Part shown: positions 1 to 10,640 of the stretch, one piece after another
Numbering within the stretch: the stretch's first letter is position 1
Layout: each line of letters opens with the position of its first letter
Origin: Lineus longissimus
Taxonomy: Eukaryota > Nemertea > Pilidiophora > Heteronemertea > Lineidae
Direction: 5' to 3'
Assembly (NCBI RefSeq): GCF_910592395.1
Contig: NC_088319.1
Coordinates: 12,710,001 to 12,774,000, forward strand
Length of the DNA stretch: 64,000 bases
Position numbers and translations under genes: made by a program
Notes under the pieces: model-generated
What the model was told of the DNA's origin: nothing
Databases searched by the model: none
Seen by the model: only the letters and a program-made list of their open reading frames with translations

Positions 1-1123
1 GGTAACAGAACGATATATAAAAGCTTATCCCACCTAATCCAGTTTATAAGTGTGTTATTTTAAACGCCATTATAAATCAATAGGAAACCTCAACAGCTGA
101 TCCCACTGGATTAGACCAGGGACTCCTCACCATATGGATACAAACACGCCACAGATGCGTATACGTGCCAAGACCCATGCATCATGTCTCTCTTCTAATG
201 CTCCCTGGCATGCCTGGCCCATCCTGCTACGCGTCCTCTCTCTAAAATCTGAAATCTACAGCTCCAGCCAGTCGATTCAGGAATCGTTTATGCGTCAGCG
301 CACCCCTCGTTGAGACTCTCCAAGAGATTCTGGGTATAAGACGTACAGGAAGGACCGTGAAACAAGACATACTTCAGGGAATTCAGGCGGTGAACTGTGG
401 GCCTTGAGGTTACTCTGCCTTCTTTGTGAGTAGGCATTCACATTTCTCCTTTTACTCATCTAAGCTACTGTAACTTGTCAAATACGGTCACCTCCTTTTC
501 CACACATGTTCCACTTTGCTTACTCCACTTTGCATATTTTTCAAAAGAATTATACACACTCTTTTTAAGCGCTATTGCTGTTTCATCATATTTCGATCAA
601 GGAATGGTCAATGCGCAAAAATATTTTGGTAAATAAATAAACCAAAGATGCTCTGTTTTTTGAGCGTTCATACAAAATTTGTTTGAAACTTGAGCTTCAC
701 GACTTGAGTTCATTCGATTAAACTAGTCGAACATTCCCAAAGTCAAGGCAGAGACCGTTAATTCTTAAACACACATCCTAAGAACACACCTCAGAATTCA
801 AATGGAACAATAATACTCAAAACGCCGTTCAAAGAGGAACAAATACATTTAGCTATGAAAAGAAAACCAACAGATTTTTTTCACGGAAAAATATTATTTT
901 GATAAGAGCAAATCATAGTCCAGTGGCTTATTGGAGTGACGCTTTATTTCATTTTGGGCAAATAATAATAAATATGACGTCAAACGTTGATGGCCATTTC
1001 AATCGTATAACAGTACAAGTATAATAGCTACTGTATTATTGTATCGCTGTGAATCGTGCATGTTTTTATGAACAGGCTGAAGTTTATTGTTGAACTTACT
1101 TTCGGCCTTCCACTTATCAATAA
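1..1123. other. Left-edge stretch, no gene called
   Basis: AT-rich sequence with stops in all frames and no exon that I can support. It should contain the promoter and any earlier exons of the orphan gene that begins at 1124. No TATA box or repeat stood out. Confidence 0.5.
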
Positions 1124-2531
1124 ATGCCCGAATCGACTTGTTTCTCCCACCAGGATTTTCAAATTAACAATAAGTTCTTTCTTAACTATCGGCCAGCAAA
1201 GCTTGCCAGAAAGGAGACTCGTTTAGATTTCACAGACAGTGAAACGCCAACAAGGTAGGTGTAATTTTCTTTTCGACCAAAGTTGAACGTCCCTTTCCAC
1301 ACTATCTGAGAAAGGAAGACCAGCAATCATGGTGTGACTTGATGGTGGCCATATTTAAATATCTTTAATCAGGATATAAAAATTGCTTAAGCCTACGATT
1401 TTATTGGATGTTTTCATATTCGTCATGGTGCCGTGCCTGGAAGGTAGAAAAAAGTGCAGATTTACAGGGCTGGTTGTTGCCAGCAGCCGTGCCGTAAAAC
1501 TGAACAAGCAACAAGCAAGAATCCAACGACTACTATATCAGTTTCATTTCTTGTATCTTCATTGCAGCATCATGCCGCAGATGTACAACAAAAAGGTCCA
1601 ACAGAACATGTACCTCATCCCCATCCACAAAGGTTCCATCCTGAACGAGGTTACCAGTTTGTCCCTAGAGCAGCGGCAGAGCACCAAGAAGTTCTCCGAC
1701 ATCGAAAACCACCGGCTCCACAGATACACCGTCGGGGTGACGAGGAACGCCAAACAGGCAGAAATCACCCATGACAAAATTATAGGGCGCGTGAAATGCC
1801 ATTTACGGGAGAGGGAAGTATATCAGGACATTTTGAAGAACGAACTCAGGGTAGAAACTTTCCGAACTATCGCTCGGAAAGACCCGAACATGAGTCCTGT
1901 CTCTGAAAGTGAACGAAGTGTTTCCGAAGATGCTCAAAGTGTCGCTGAACATAACCGAAGAATACGTCTCGAATCGAAGATATTTTCGTTGGGGTTTTCA
2001 CCGAGTTTAGTCAAGGCTGAAATCGAGGAGCGCCTGAACGCCGTTGATCCAAAAAGTCAGAAGGCCATTCGGTCTCGCCTACTCCAAGACAGTCGGAGAC
2101 GCAGTGATGTCATTGTCAACAGAACAAGTACGGACTCCGCTGCCAAGAGGGAACTCAGGTCCATATTGGCAGGCCGACGGAAAAGTGAAAGTAATATGAT
2201 TACTTCAAAAGAATCAACGTTCTTCGCACAACATAAACCAGCAGATACAAAGTCTGATAGAAAGATGCTATTGGCGAACAAAGGGCCTCTCGAAGATTTG
2301 GGGGCTTCCTTCGGAAGCTACGGCCGCTCCGTAGATCTTGGAGAATCGTTGACCTTGAGTAAAGGTGTGGCAGAATTGAAGGGCGCAGAGGATAGGTCAC
2401 ATGACAAAACAGTATTGCCCTCTATCGGCCAGCACGGAAAGCATGGCGGAAGGAAGATTAGTACGAAGATTCCTCCTTACAGGACCCCTCTTTACTCGAC
2501 TCCGTATCCTGACGACTGGATTACAAAGTGA
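1124..2531 (+). CDS. Orphan two-exon gene, basic hydrophilic protein of about 364 aa
   Basis: I do not recognise the family. Exon 2 (1568-2531) follows a strong acceptor, a pyrimidine-rich run ending TTGCAG at 1567, and stays open to a TGA at 2531. The sequence just upstream has an open exon from ATG 1124 to 1254, ending in a consensus donor (CAAG|GTAGGT). Its leftover phase (2 nt) exactly matches exon 2, so the two join into 365 codons including stop. Without exon 1 the protein would start at the in-frame ATG at 1572 (319 aa). The product is rich in Lys, Arg, Glu and Ser, with no signal peptide, membrane span or recognised domain. Residues about 50-160 are charged and probably helical; the rest is Ser-rich and probably disordered. 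The ATG at 1124 has T at -3, so a further upstream exon or the 1572 start remains possible. The model is well supported as coding sequence; the function is unknown. Confidence 0.65.
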
Positions 2532-3328
2532 ACGACGTGGCTTTAACTCCTGCATCGAATGAAACGCAGCGGTACAACGGAAAAGCTTCCGACTTGTATA
2601 CTCCGGACGCGCAGTGGACCGGCCTCGTTCCTCACCATATAAGGAGACCCAATTAGGATGAAACAATGGGCTGCTCACGGAGTCTACCGACTTTTGACCG
2701 ATCGGAAGGTCGAGAGTATGAGGCTTGGCCAGTGCCTTTCAGTATAACTGCTTTCAAAGGTCAAAATTGATTTGGGTATGATCGATAGTTTCAAGCACCT
2801 GTGATGGCGTGTTGTAATGGAAGTCTGTGCTAGAAGAGATAATGTTCTTCGCTCTGCTTGGAGAAGGATTTCGTCGGTGGGAGTCGACGCACTCCCTGTT
2901 GCCTCTAGTTAATTGTCACAGTCGAAGTGAAGTCCTTGAAGTGAAGTATAGTCCGTTGGGATTTAACACTTCCCGAGTTGTAATGGTTAATTCGATTGCG
3001 ATGACTGAACGTTTCTTGTCTGACTATAAGCCACTCCGTTATCCTTGTAAGAGACAATCTCACGCGAAGAAATTAATCACTTTGGCAAATCTCTGATGAC
3101 TGCATCGTCAACTACTTTTTGTAATTTCCGGCGTCCGAAAATAAACAAAAATTTGTAAACTGTGTTCGTTCTTAATAATTGTGCAAAGATTTATGATTTT
3201 AGTCAGTCGTCTATGTTGGAGTAGTCTGGGCTCGACAGCCGGTAATAGCAACCAGTCAAGGAGAGTCATTTGCCCCCAAGACTAAAAAGCTAGCTAAGCT
3301 CAATATGAAAACAGTTTTATTCTAGGAT
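2532..3328. other. 3' flank of the orphan gene
   Basis: No further exon seen. An AATAAA at 3140-3145 could end the orphan transcript, giving a 3' UTR of about 0.6 kb. A 89-codon open frame at 2827-3096 has no recognisable features and is read as chance. Confidence 0.45.
3140..3145 (+). terminator. Candidate poly(A) signal for the orphan gene
   Basis: AATAAA about 610 nt after the stop codon at 2531, just before the minisatellite. Position is plausible but unsupported by transcript data. Confidence 0.35.
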
Positions 3329-3945
3329 ATGATACTGTGTTTGGTATGGGCAGACTCATACTCTGTACCAGTAGCTATTCTGCAGCGCTTTCTATTGGGC
3401 CGCTCACCAGTTCCCCGAAGCATCGATCCCAACCAGTCTCATGCTTCAAACGGGTGGCGGGGGTGACCTGCATGGCTTGGTGGAGGAGGACAAGCTCATT
3501 CTCTGATAGCTATTCCGCAGCGCTTTCTATTGGGCCGTTTCCCACCCAGTTCCCGAATTGAACCATCGATCCCAACCGGTCTCATTCTTCAAACGGCTGG
3601 TGGGATCGCTTGGTGAGGGAGAAAGAGGATGTTATACTGTCTTTGGTATGAGCAGGCTCATACTCAGATAGCAATTCCGCAGCGCTTTCTATTGGGCCGT
3701 TTCCCACTGAGTTCCACGGAGCATCGATCCCAACCGGTCTCAATCTTCAAACGGCTGGTGGGATCGTCTGAGCAAGAGGACGTGGATCTGTCTTCGGTAT
3801 GAGCTAGCTCATTCTCTGATAGCTATTCCGCAGCGCTTTCTATTGGGCCGTTCACCAGTTCCCCGAAGCATCGATCCCAACCGGTCTTATTCTTCAAACG
3901 GCTGGTGGGATAGTCTGGTGGAGTAGGACGTGGTGAATACCTTGA
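3329..3945 (+). repeat. Four-copy minisatellite, unit about 135-160 bp
   Basis: The core AGCTATTCCGCAGCGCTTTC followed by TATTGGGCCG begins near 3373, 3508, 3670 and 3821 (spacings 135, 162 and 151). Each core is followed by a conserved GATCCCAACCGGTCTC block and a TTCAAACGG(C/G)TGG block. It is preceded by a GGTATGAGC...CTC leader that is fully present in copies 1, 3 and 4 and partly lost in copy 2. Units differ mainly by short indels. No open frame runs through the array. Confidence 0.9.
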
Positions 3946-4227
3946 ATGAACGCTGATCGACAGGTAGGTACATCAATTTCTACTCTATTTGTTGTGAGAA
4001 TCTTTGATCAATCAATGTTTGGCGATATACGGTGAACGTGAAGAATGATGCTATTCACTGTCATACGATATATAGTATACTGATGAAAAATTGTAGAAGA
4101 ATGTGCGTATCTGGAGCAATTTGTTGATCCTGAGTTGTGATAGTACGATATCTACATGTAGTTGTTTAATGCATATTCATATATAGTTACATGTAGTTGT
4201 TCTTTGGAGTTTTGAGTTTCGTTGCTA

Positions 4228-4272
4228 CTTGTTTGGGCCTTGTTTGGGCGTTGTTTGGGCCTTGTTTGGGCC
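4228..4272 (+). repeat. 11-bp tandem repeat (CTTGTTTGGGC x4)
   Basis: Four consecutive copies start at 4228, 4239, 4250 (first base G) and 4261. A TTG microsatellite and a 14-G run (4297-4310) follow directly, making a G/T-skewed low-complexity block. Confidence 0.9.
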
Positions 4273-7241
4273 ACAGGTTGTTGTTGTTGTTTCTTTGGGG
4301 GGGGGGGGGGTAGTTTGGGCAAGGCGTGCGCGTGTATGGTTGGGGAGGGGGAGGGGGAAAGTTATTTGATATCATCGTTTAATAGAATGTCACTTTTGCT
4401 GTTTTGGAGTGATAAGATTTTTGGTCGATTCGTAGACATGAAATCAGCTCACTCGGCTACCCTTTCTACATATCAATGGTTAAAGGCAGTCAGCCACCTG
4501 ATGCATTCCTTCTGCTGTAAATGTTATGGGGCAATTAAAAGTAATTGGCTTAATTATAGAAGGGGGCGATTGAATCAGTATACCAGTGTTGAACAAATAC
4601 CTTTGCCAGGTTTGGTTGCAGACATTCAATCATATTGGGGGCCGATTTAATTTGAATTCGTACATATCTGTATCTTTATAGATGTAATATATTTGCCAGG
4701 TTTGGTGGCAGACGTACTCGGTAAGACTTGTCGGGCAACTCTTGCGGAAATATATTGCTTCGCTGATCAGTAATTTGACTGTCTAGCCGACCCATTTCCA
4801 TGGCAATTGCCTCAACGGGAACAATGTGTTGTTGAGGTGTTTCCAACGGCTTCCTCTAATACGATTTAACAGCGGAACATTTGAGATAACAAATCGCCAA
4901 AGCCATAAACCATTTAACCCTGAAGTTTTGAACTGGGAGCTAGGCATCATGAGGCTCTGGTTTTTGATACTCCCACGTCATATACGTGAGGCGGAGTATA
5001 TTGAAAACAACTGGTGCCAGGATGAGAGCTACGAATGGAGTACTTCTGAGATCATTCAGAATGGCCATAAGCGTGCCCGTCCCCAGGCTTATCACCCGTG
5101 AATGAGAAGCGAAAGATGAAATATTTCTTTAAAAATACAAAATAGCTTTCCTTGATCAACTGAGCAGCTTATCTGAAGAAAATGAAGATGAGCGAGTGGC
5201 AATGATTTGAACATTGCTGTAAAAACCGAGTTAAAAAGGCATTCTTGACAAACCCGGCGGACCAAGCACATCTCTCCATTGTACATGAACAATATGATGA
5301 GAAGCGGTAAGATTGTCGGTATAACAAAATTGTTCCTCAATATTGGACTACCAACCTGTCCTGCATGACTGTGTGGGTGTTCCAAAGAACGCTAATTCAC
5401 TTGGCGTAGAAATTTTGTTGGCGTTAAGCCCACCTGCACGCTGGACTTATAACGAAAAGACACGGTGAGATTGAGGAGTGGTTCGTATAGACCGCGGATG
5501 GAGAAGAAATTGGCTTCTCTGATGACTAGGCAAATTGAAGATGGGATGACAGTTAATCACGTTTGCACTTTTTTGAGAGCAGATCTGAATAGGCTGACGC
5601 TCCAGTGACGACTCGGGGTGGACGATCCGACACTGAGAAAATCTCCCAAAAAGCCTATTGCTTTTGGACTGATATTCTAGAATCTGTTGACCCCTGGACC
5701 ATGGCCTACCATCTGCACTCTTGCCATCGTACTACGCAACCGTATGTTGCAGACAATATGGTTGTAAATGCCACATCGAGGATTAGGCTAAAACAAAATG
5801 CTTGGTCGGCTACATGAATCATCATACAAAGGTTATCATCAGGTCAAAGGGGTTATTCATCAAAGGTGCTGAGTTTTGATCAAGGCCGCGTTTGCTGAAA
5901 TTGCAAGTCGACAAATGGCGATGTTGCAAAGAGATCATATCTTAATTGCTTGACGCCATGACAGAGATAATTATAGATTTGTGTTTTCACCAATCCCAAA
6001 TACCAGTATATACACAAAAAATCTTTGAGTTTCTTCATCTGTTCATGGCCTGACTATCAATGCACTCGCTCATCAACTTCACTTCATGCCGTCATCCAAG
6101 TACCAGGAGATATTTCAATAAATATTTGCGTTACACTTGAAAATGCCATGGATCGATTGGAAGCTTCCGCATATCGTTATGTTGTACGCCGCGGAAGAAA
6201 GCAACACACCACTTTCCTCAATACCAGTTGCTTTGATTGTGCCTCAACTGGTGAAATCAAAGCAATAAAGCTACAAGCATCCATGGCATCATGTATTCCT
6301 CTGGGTTACGTCATAATAATTGCACAGCGAGCATGTCAATCTGATTAATGGGACGGAACAAATAAACCTTATGGAATCTCTCAGATTGACGTCATCATAT
6401 CAAGTAGATTATTTTGTATTATGTATTATTTTTCGGTTTACCAGACATAAATACACACTATTTCATTGGATTTCTGACAACAGACAACGCGATATATCCA
6501 CCCATTGTCAAAATACCACGCCCGTTCTCGGACCTGTCCTTATCAAAGCGACTTTTGCCAGAAGATTAAAATTTTATCAGTGTGCACACAGGGTTAATTA
6601 CGTGTTCTACATCTACACGGCATGGTTAATGATCTCAAGGAGAACCGTCGATCATCTCAAGACAACAACTTGTCAATATTCTTGAATGATCACATGACAC
6701 TACATATTACATGTTTGCGCCGGAAGCCGCTGATTGCTTGGCAACCGTCCAAGTTGTCAATGGTGTTGTCACGTTGCCATGGTGACTCTTTGCGGCGCCT
6801 AACTGAACTCGGGGCATGAGATGTACTCCTTGTTCGGGCCAAGAATAATATTTTGGATGTCCACACATGCATTTGGCGTCCATATAGAATCGATTGTTTC
6901 CTTCTTTAGACAGTCACGCACTCAGTGCACTATTTCCAGTTGACGTTGATGAAGATAGCCTAAATTTAATAAATACATACAGCTAAAAGAATTAAGATAT
7001 TTATTCAAGGAGTCGTTCGAAATGTACCACATATTGCTCCACGCAAACTCCTTTTACTGATTTGAGGAAGGAAATGCTGAAGATTTATAATCATCAATAA
7101 AAAGTTATCAAGATTCTTTTGAATCGAATGGAGACTTCATACAAGCCTTCTTCGCTACTATTCAAACGCTGTTTTGCACAGCACCAGAAAGATTCTAAGA
7201 AACTCTGTGTTTCGACCACAGCGACATGCCGTTGTGAGTAA

Positions 7242-7331
7242 TGACCTTGACCTCACTACACTATCACTCGAAAAGGGAAACAAGCATGCCGCTTTGACCC
7301 AGTTTCGGAATTTGACCTTGACCTCACTACA
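7242..7331 (+). promoter_or_regulatory. Duplicated TGACCTTGACCTCACTACA word
   Basis: The same 19-mer occurs at 7242-7260 and 7313-7331. Each copy contains TGACCTTGA, the reverse complement of TCAAGGTCA, the extended half-site bound by ERR and NR5A nuclear receptors. Each also contains two TGACCT half-sites with no spacer. A GCATGCCG-like word precedes both, so this may be a partial tandem duplication. No gene is nearby, so any regulatory role is inference. Confidence 0.35.
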
Positions 7332-9592
7332 GCAGCATCATCATCATCATCATCGCGAAATAACAGAATTTATACCAACACAAATTTTACCCAAGTACCA
7401 AACATAATCAACTCTGTGTTATTTGATTCAATACTATAAATCTCCCTGACCGCATCTCATATTCTCACTCATGACATAGCAAGATGAAATCGGACTATAG
7501 CCGGCTAATAGAAAAGCCTCTTATTCTATAATTCATAAAGGGCTGCAATAATTTCTGTTTGCTTTCTTGCGAACTGGGTGTGTAGTGCGAATTGGATGGA
7601 CGGAATTCGAAAAATAGAGCTACGGGAATTCGAGGAGGGAAATTGCATTAGATAATACCATCATAACAGAAGTTGCCATTACTCCTTGGATCTGAAGGGT
7701 GTTATCCCATTAGGTTGATATCACCACTTTTACAGATCGGTAATCAATTTTTGATATGGCATTTTTTATTCAGACTGTTTTTTTCTGGGATGGTTTTATA
7801 TACTGGATTGAGTAGCCCTTGTATACAGATATTTTTGGTTTACACTCGAAACATATTTCATGAGAGTAATGGCATTGGATTAATATTACCACTTTTACAG
7901 AATTAGCTATGTATTCACGATACAACCTATTGATCATTGCGGTCTATCAGCCTAATTTGTTGAATGGCTCTTATATACAATTGACTTGCGCCAGCTCGGG
8001 TGGTGGAGAATACTAAGACGTCTCGTCTCAGCGGCCATGGGGATTTAGCGGAGTCCGGGGAAACTGCAGAAACTGCGGAAACTGTGGAAGCTTGTGAAAA
8101 ATTTGACATTTGTAGTTGAATTGGATAAAGACTTCGTTGACATGAATTTCGACATTGCCGTTGTGTTGACAGTATGATATACATATACTATGCACACCCA
8201 GTTTCAGCGAAGATGCACGCATACTTACTGCATTACGGCATTGTATATAAGTACATTTCTATTTTACTGAGCCCCAACAAGTTAATTCGATCTTCCAGCC
8301 CCTTAACCGATTTCATACTAATAGCGTTACCACTTGAACATATCATTCGAAAGGTGAACTGCTTTGGTATGTTGCCGAAGCAACCAGTGGAATGATAAGT
8401 GAGCATTTTATGCTCCGAGCAACGGTTAGATAGGAAGGTGGTTCAGATCAGACATGAATCTGGATATTCGAATCACTCATACCGAACAGGCGTGTTATTT
8501 ATCAGTTTCATTTGTGTTCTCGAAGGCCGCAAGCAGTCGACATAACGATGAACATGTATATCGGGTGTCCCAGAACAAAGTCTCACTTTTTGACTTGTAG
8601 TATCTCAGTTGGTTGAGTGTCAAATTCTTCGGAAATCACCAGCGACTAATTTTAGAAACACATGTTTTTTTCGAGACAACTGGTCCAGTTCAAACTCTGT
8701 TTAATGTGCCCACTGTCCTCTTCTGCCACTAATTCTATAAAAACGTGTTTTTCCTCCTTATCCTGAGATCCCCTTGTTGATTTCGTTTGACGATCATATC
8801 CCCTTAGAAGCAACTATCCCCTCCGGTCTTTGAGCTCGTCCTTTCCCCACAGAATATGACATTCTCTGTTTCCTCCAAACAAGTTATACAACCACGCAAT
8901 ATTTTGAGACACATTAATTTGCTGCCGACATTTACACAGAATCAATCTCTCGTGAAAGGAAGCGTCATCAGAGAGACTGAGTAATAATTACATCTCAATT
9001 GCGAATTAAACAAGTTTTATGGCAGAGTGGCCTCGTTCATTTCATTCAAGGAACAAAAAGGAAGGGTCTGCTCGATTTCAATTCTTTCTCTATTGGGAAA
9101 GAGTTGAGGCACTCCGTAGTTTGAAGTGTCACGCGAGATTTTGAAGTCTCGTCAAGGGTTGTGTCAGAACATAAGAAATCAGCACTACATGCACGGTTTT
9201 CCTTTGTTCTCCAAATGTACTTGTAGTCCATTAGTCTCTCACTTCTCAGCTATTCGGAATATCCATTTAATAATCGCCTATTTTCTCTGAGGTATTTAGC
9301 TGCTGACCGATAGCGATCAGTACCAGCAAGATTTAGTGTGTGCGTGCCATTTCCATTCAGTCGGTCATTGATCGAATCCCAGAGAGGATGCTTGCGGGGA
9401 ATCGTGGCGCCAGGGCAAGTTGGTACCGCTTTTAATATCAGGTTTATTATAGACAAGAAAAAAGAGGTTACAGGAATTGGAATACTCGGCAGTGGCAGCA
9501 GTATTGCGGCACCAGACCGATCTGTTTTAGGATATGAACAGTTCTTGACAACTCGAAAAGCTAAATTGTGACTACGGTTCGAATCTGAAAAC

Positions 9593-10640
9593 TGCACCGG
9601 TGAAGCAGGATTAAATGGTAGTTGATAAAGTATGGAATTAGTGAAACCTTGGAAACACTGATAAACCTTGGAATATTCAATGTAAACCATGGAATCACTG
9701 TGCAAATAGCGCGGGAAATCGGGTGCGTTCCTTCCACGATTTATACCCTCCCAACTGACAGTCTCGTCCCAGCTGACTTTATTATAGCAATTTGCCAGTT
9801 AGTTCAGAAGCCAACATTTTTAATGTGGAGGATGACGTCATCAATTGGCAACGCGCTGTGGTCGTTAAAATATTTTATTTCTCTTCAATGGAAGCAAAAA
9901 TTAGTTTTTATGATTGTTTTGTATTCCATAGACGATAAAGTATTATGCTCGGTACTAGATGCACGAGATCATAGGACAAACACACACACGTGAATAAAAC
10001 AACCCGCTTAGAACTGGTGACGTCACAAAGATCTCTGCATCCCTCGATGCGTACTGGAAGATGTAAGAAATCGCTCACGGCGAAGGAAATTTTTCATCCG
10101 CAAACTTCGGTAATAAACATACATGACTAGGCTTCTTTTATTCATCGTTTGTTATAAAATATCAGTCAATCATAGACAATTAGGCCTAGACATAGTCGTC
10201 AACCTTATCCATGCATAATGCATGACAGGCCCCCAACTTCCCAAGCAACTCGTCTGACCGAAAAGGCCCCGTGTGGTGGTGGCGTATTTATAAGCGGAGC
10301 GCTATTGGTCCATATTATGGGTGTGTGGTGGGCGTGTCTATACTGTCTTCCCATATTTGGGAGATCAGTACTGTACACTGGAGGCGAGGTACAACTGGGT
10401 TGTTTTAAAATATAGACTATTGAATCGGATATGCGACAGATTTCTAAATTACCATAAAATTCCGATCTGATCATGTAAGAATAAGCTCCAAATGTTGATT
10501 CGTAACCACGTTAGGTTCGAATGGCATTATTTCATGTTTTTATGCATTTTTAGGACTGATTCCAAGGTTTATCACTGGTTCCAAGGTTTCACTGATTCCA
10601 AGCTTTATCAACTACCGGATTAAATGCTTCGACAGGGCGC
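9593..10640. mobile_element. Foldback/MITE-like element with about 80-bp terminal inverted repeats
   Basis: The left arm, about 9593-9676, carries TAGTTGATAAAG, GTGAAACCTTGGAA and TGATAAACCTTGGAAT. It is matched in reverse complement, with scattered mismatches, by the right arm about 10553-10640. The interior of about 0.9 kb has no transposase-like frame, so the element looks non-autonomous. The outermost bases match only partly (GCACCGG against GCGCCCTG) and I could not define a target-site duplication, so the ends are approximate. Confidence 0.7.

Larger units (their letters stand above)
3946..9592. other. Gene-free stretch with small repeats
   Basis: No convincing exon was found on either strand. 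Open frames here are short and lack splice signals or family resemblance. The interval holds the 11-bp repeat at 4228-4272, a 14-G run at 4297-4310, two copies of a TTTGCCAGGTTTGG word near 4602 and 4692, the nuclear-receptor-like words at 7242-7331 and a possible transposon end near 8571. Confidence 0.5.

Noticed and set aside
3373-3900. Minisatellite units as a tRNA or snRNA gene cluster
   Set aside because: B-box-like GATCCC lies too far from any A-box-like word and no cloverleaf or Sm site can be drawn.
4222-4650. 142-codon frame at the G/T-rich block
   Set aside because: Its first third is low-complexity repeat translation; no splice or family support.
9622-9993. 123-codon frame inside the foldback element as a transposase
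   Set aside because: It begins inside the inverted-repeat arm and shows no transposase motif.
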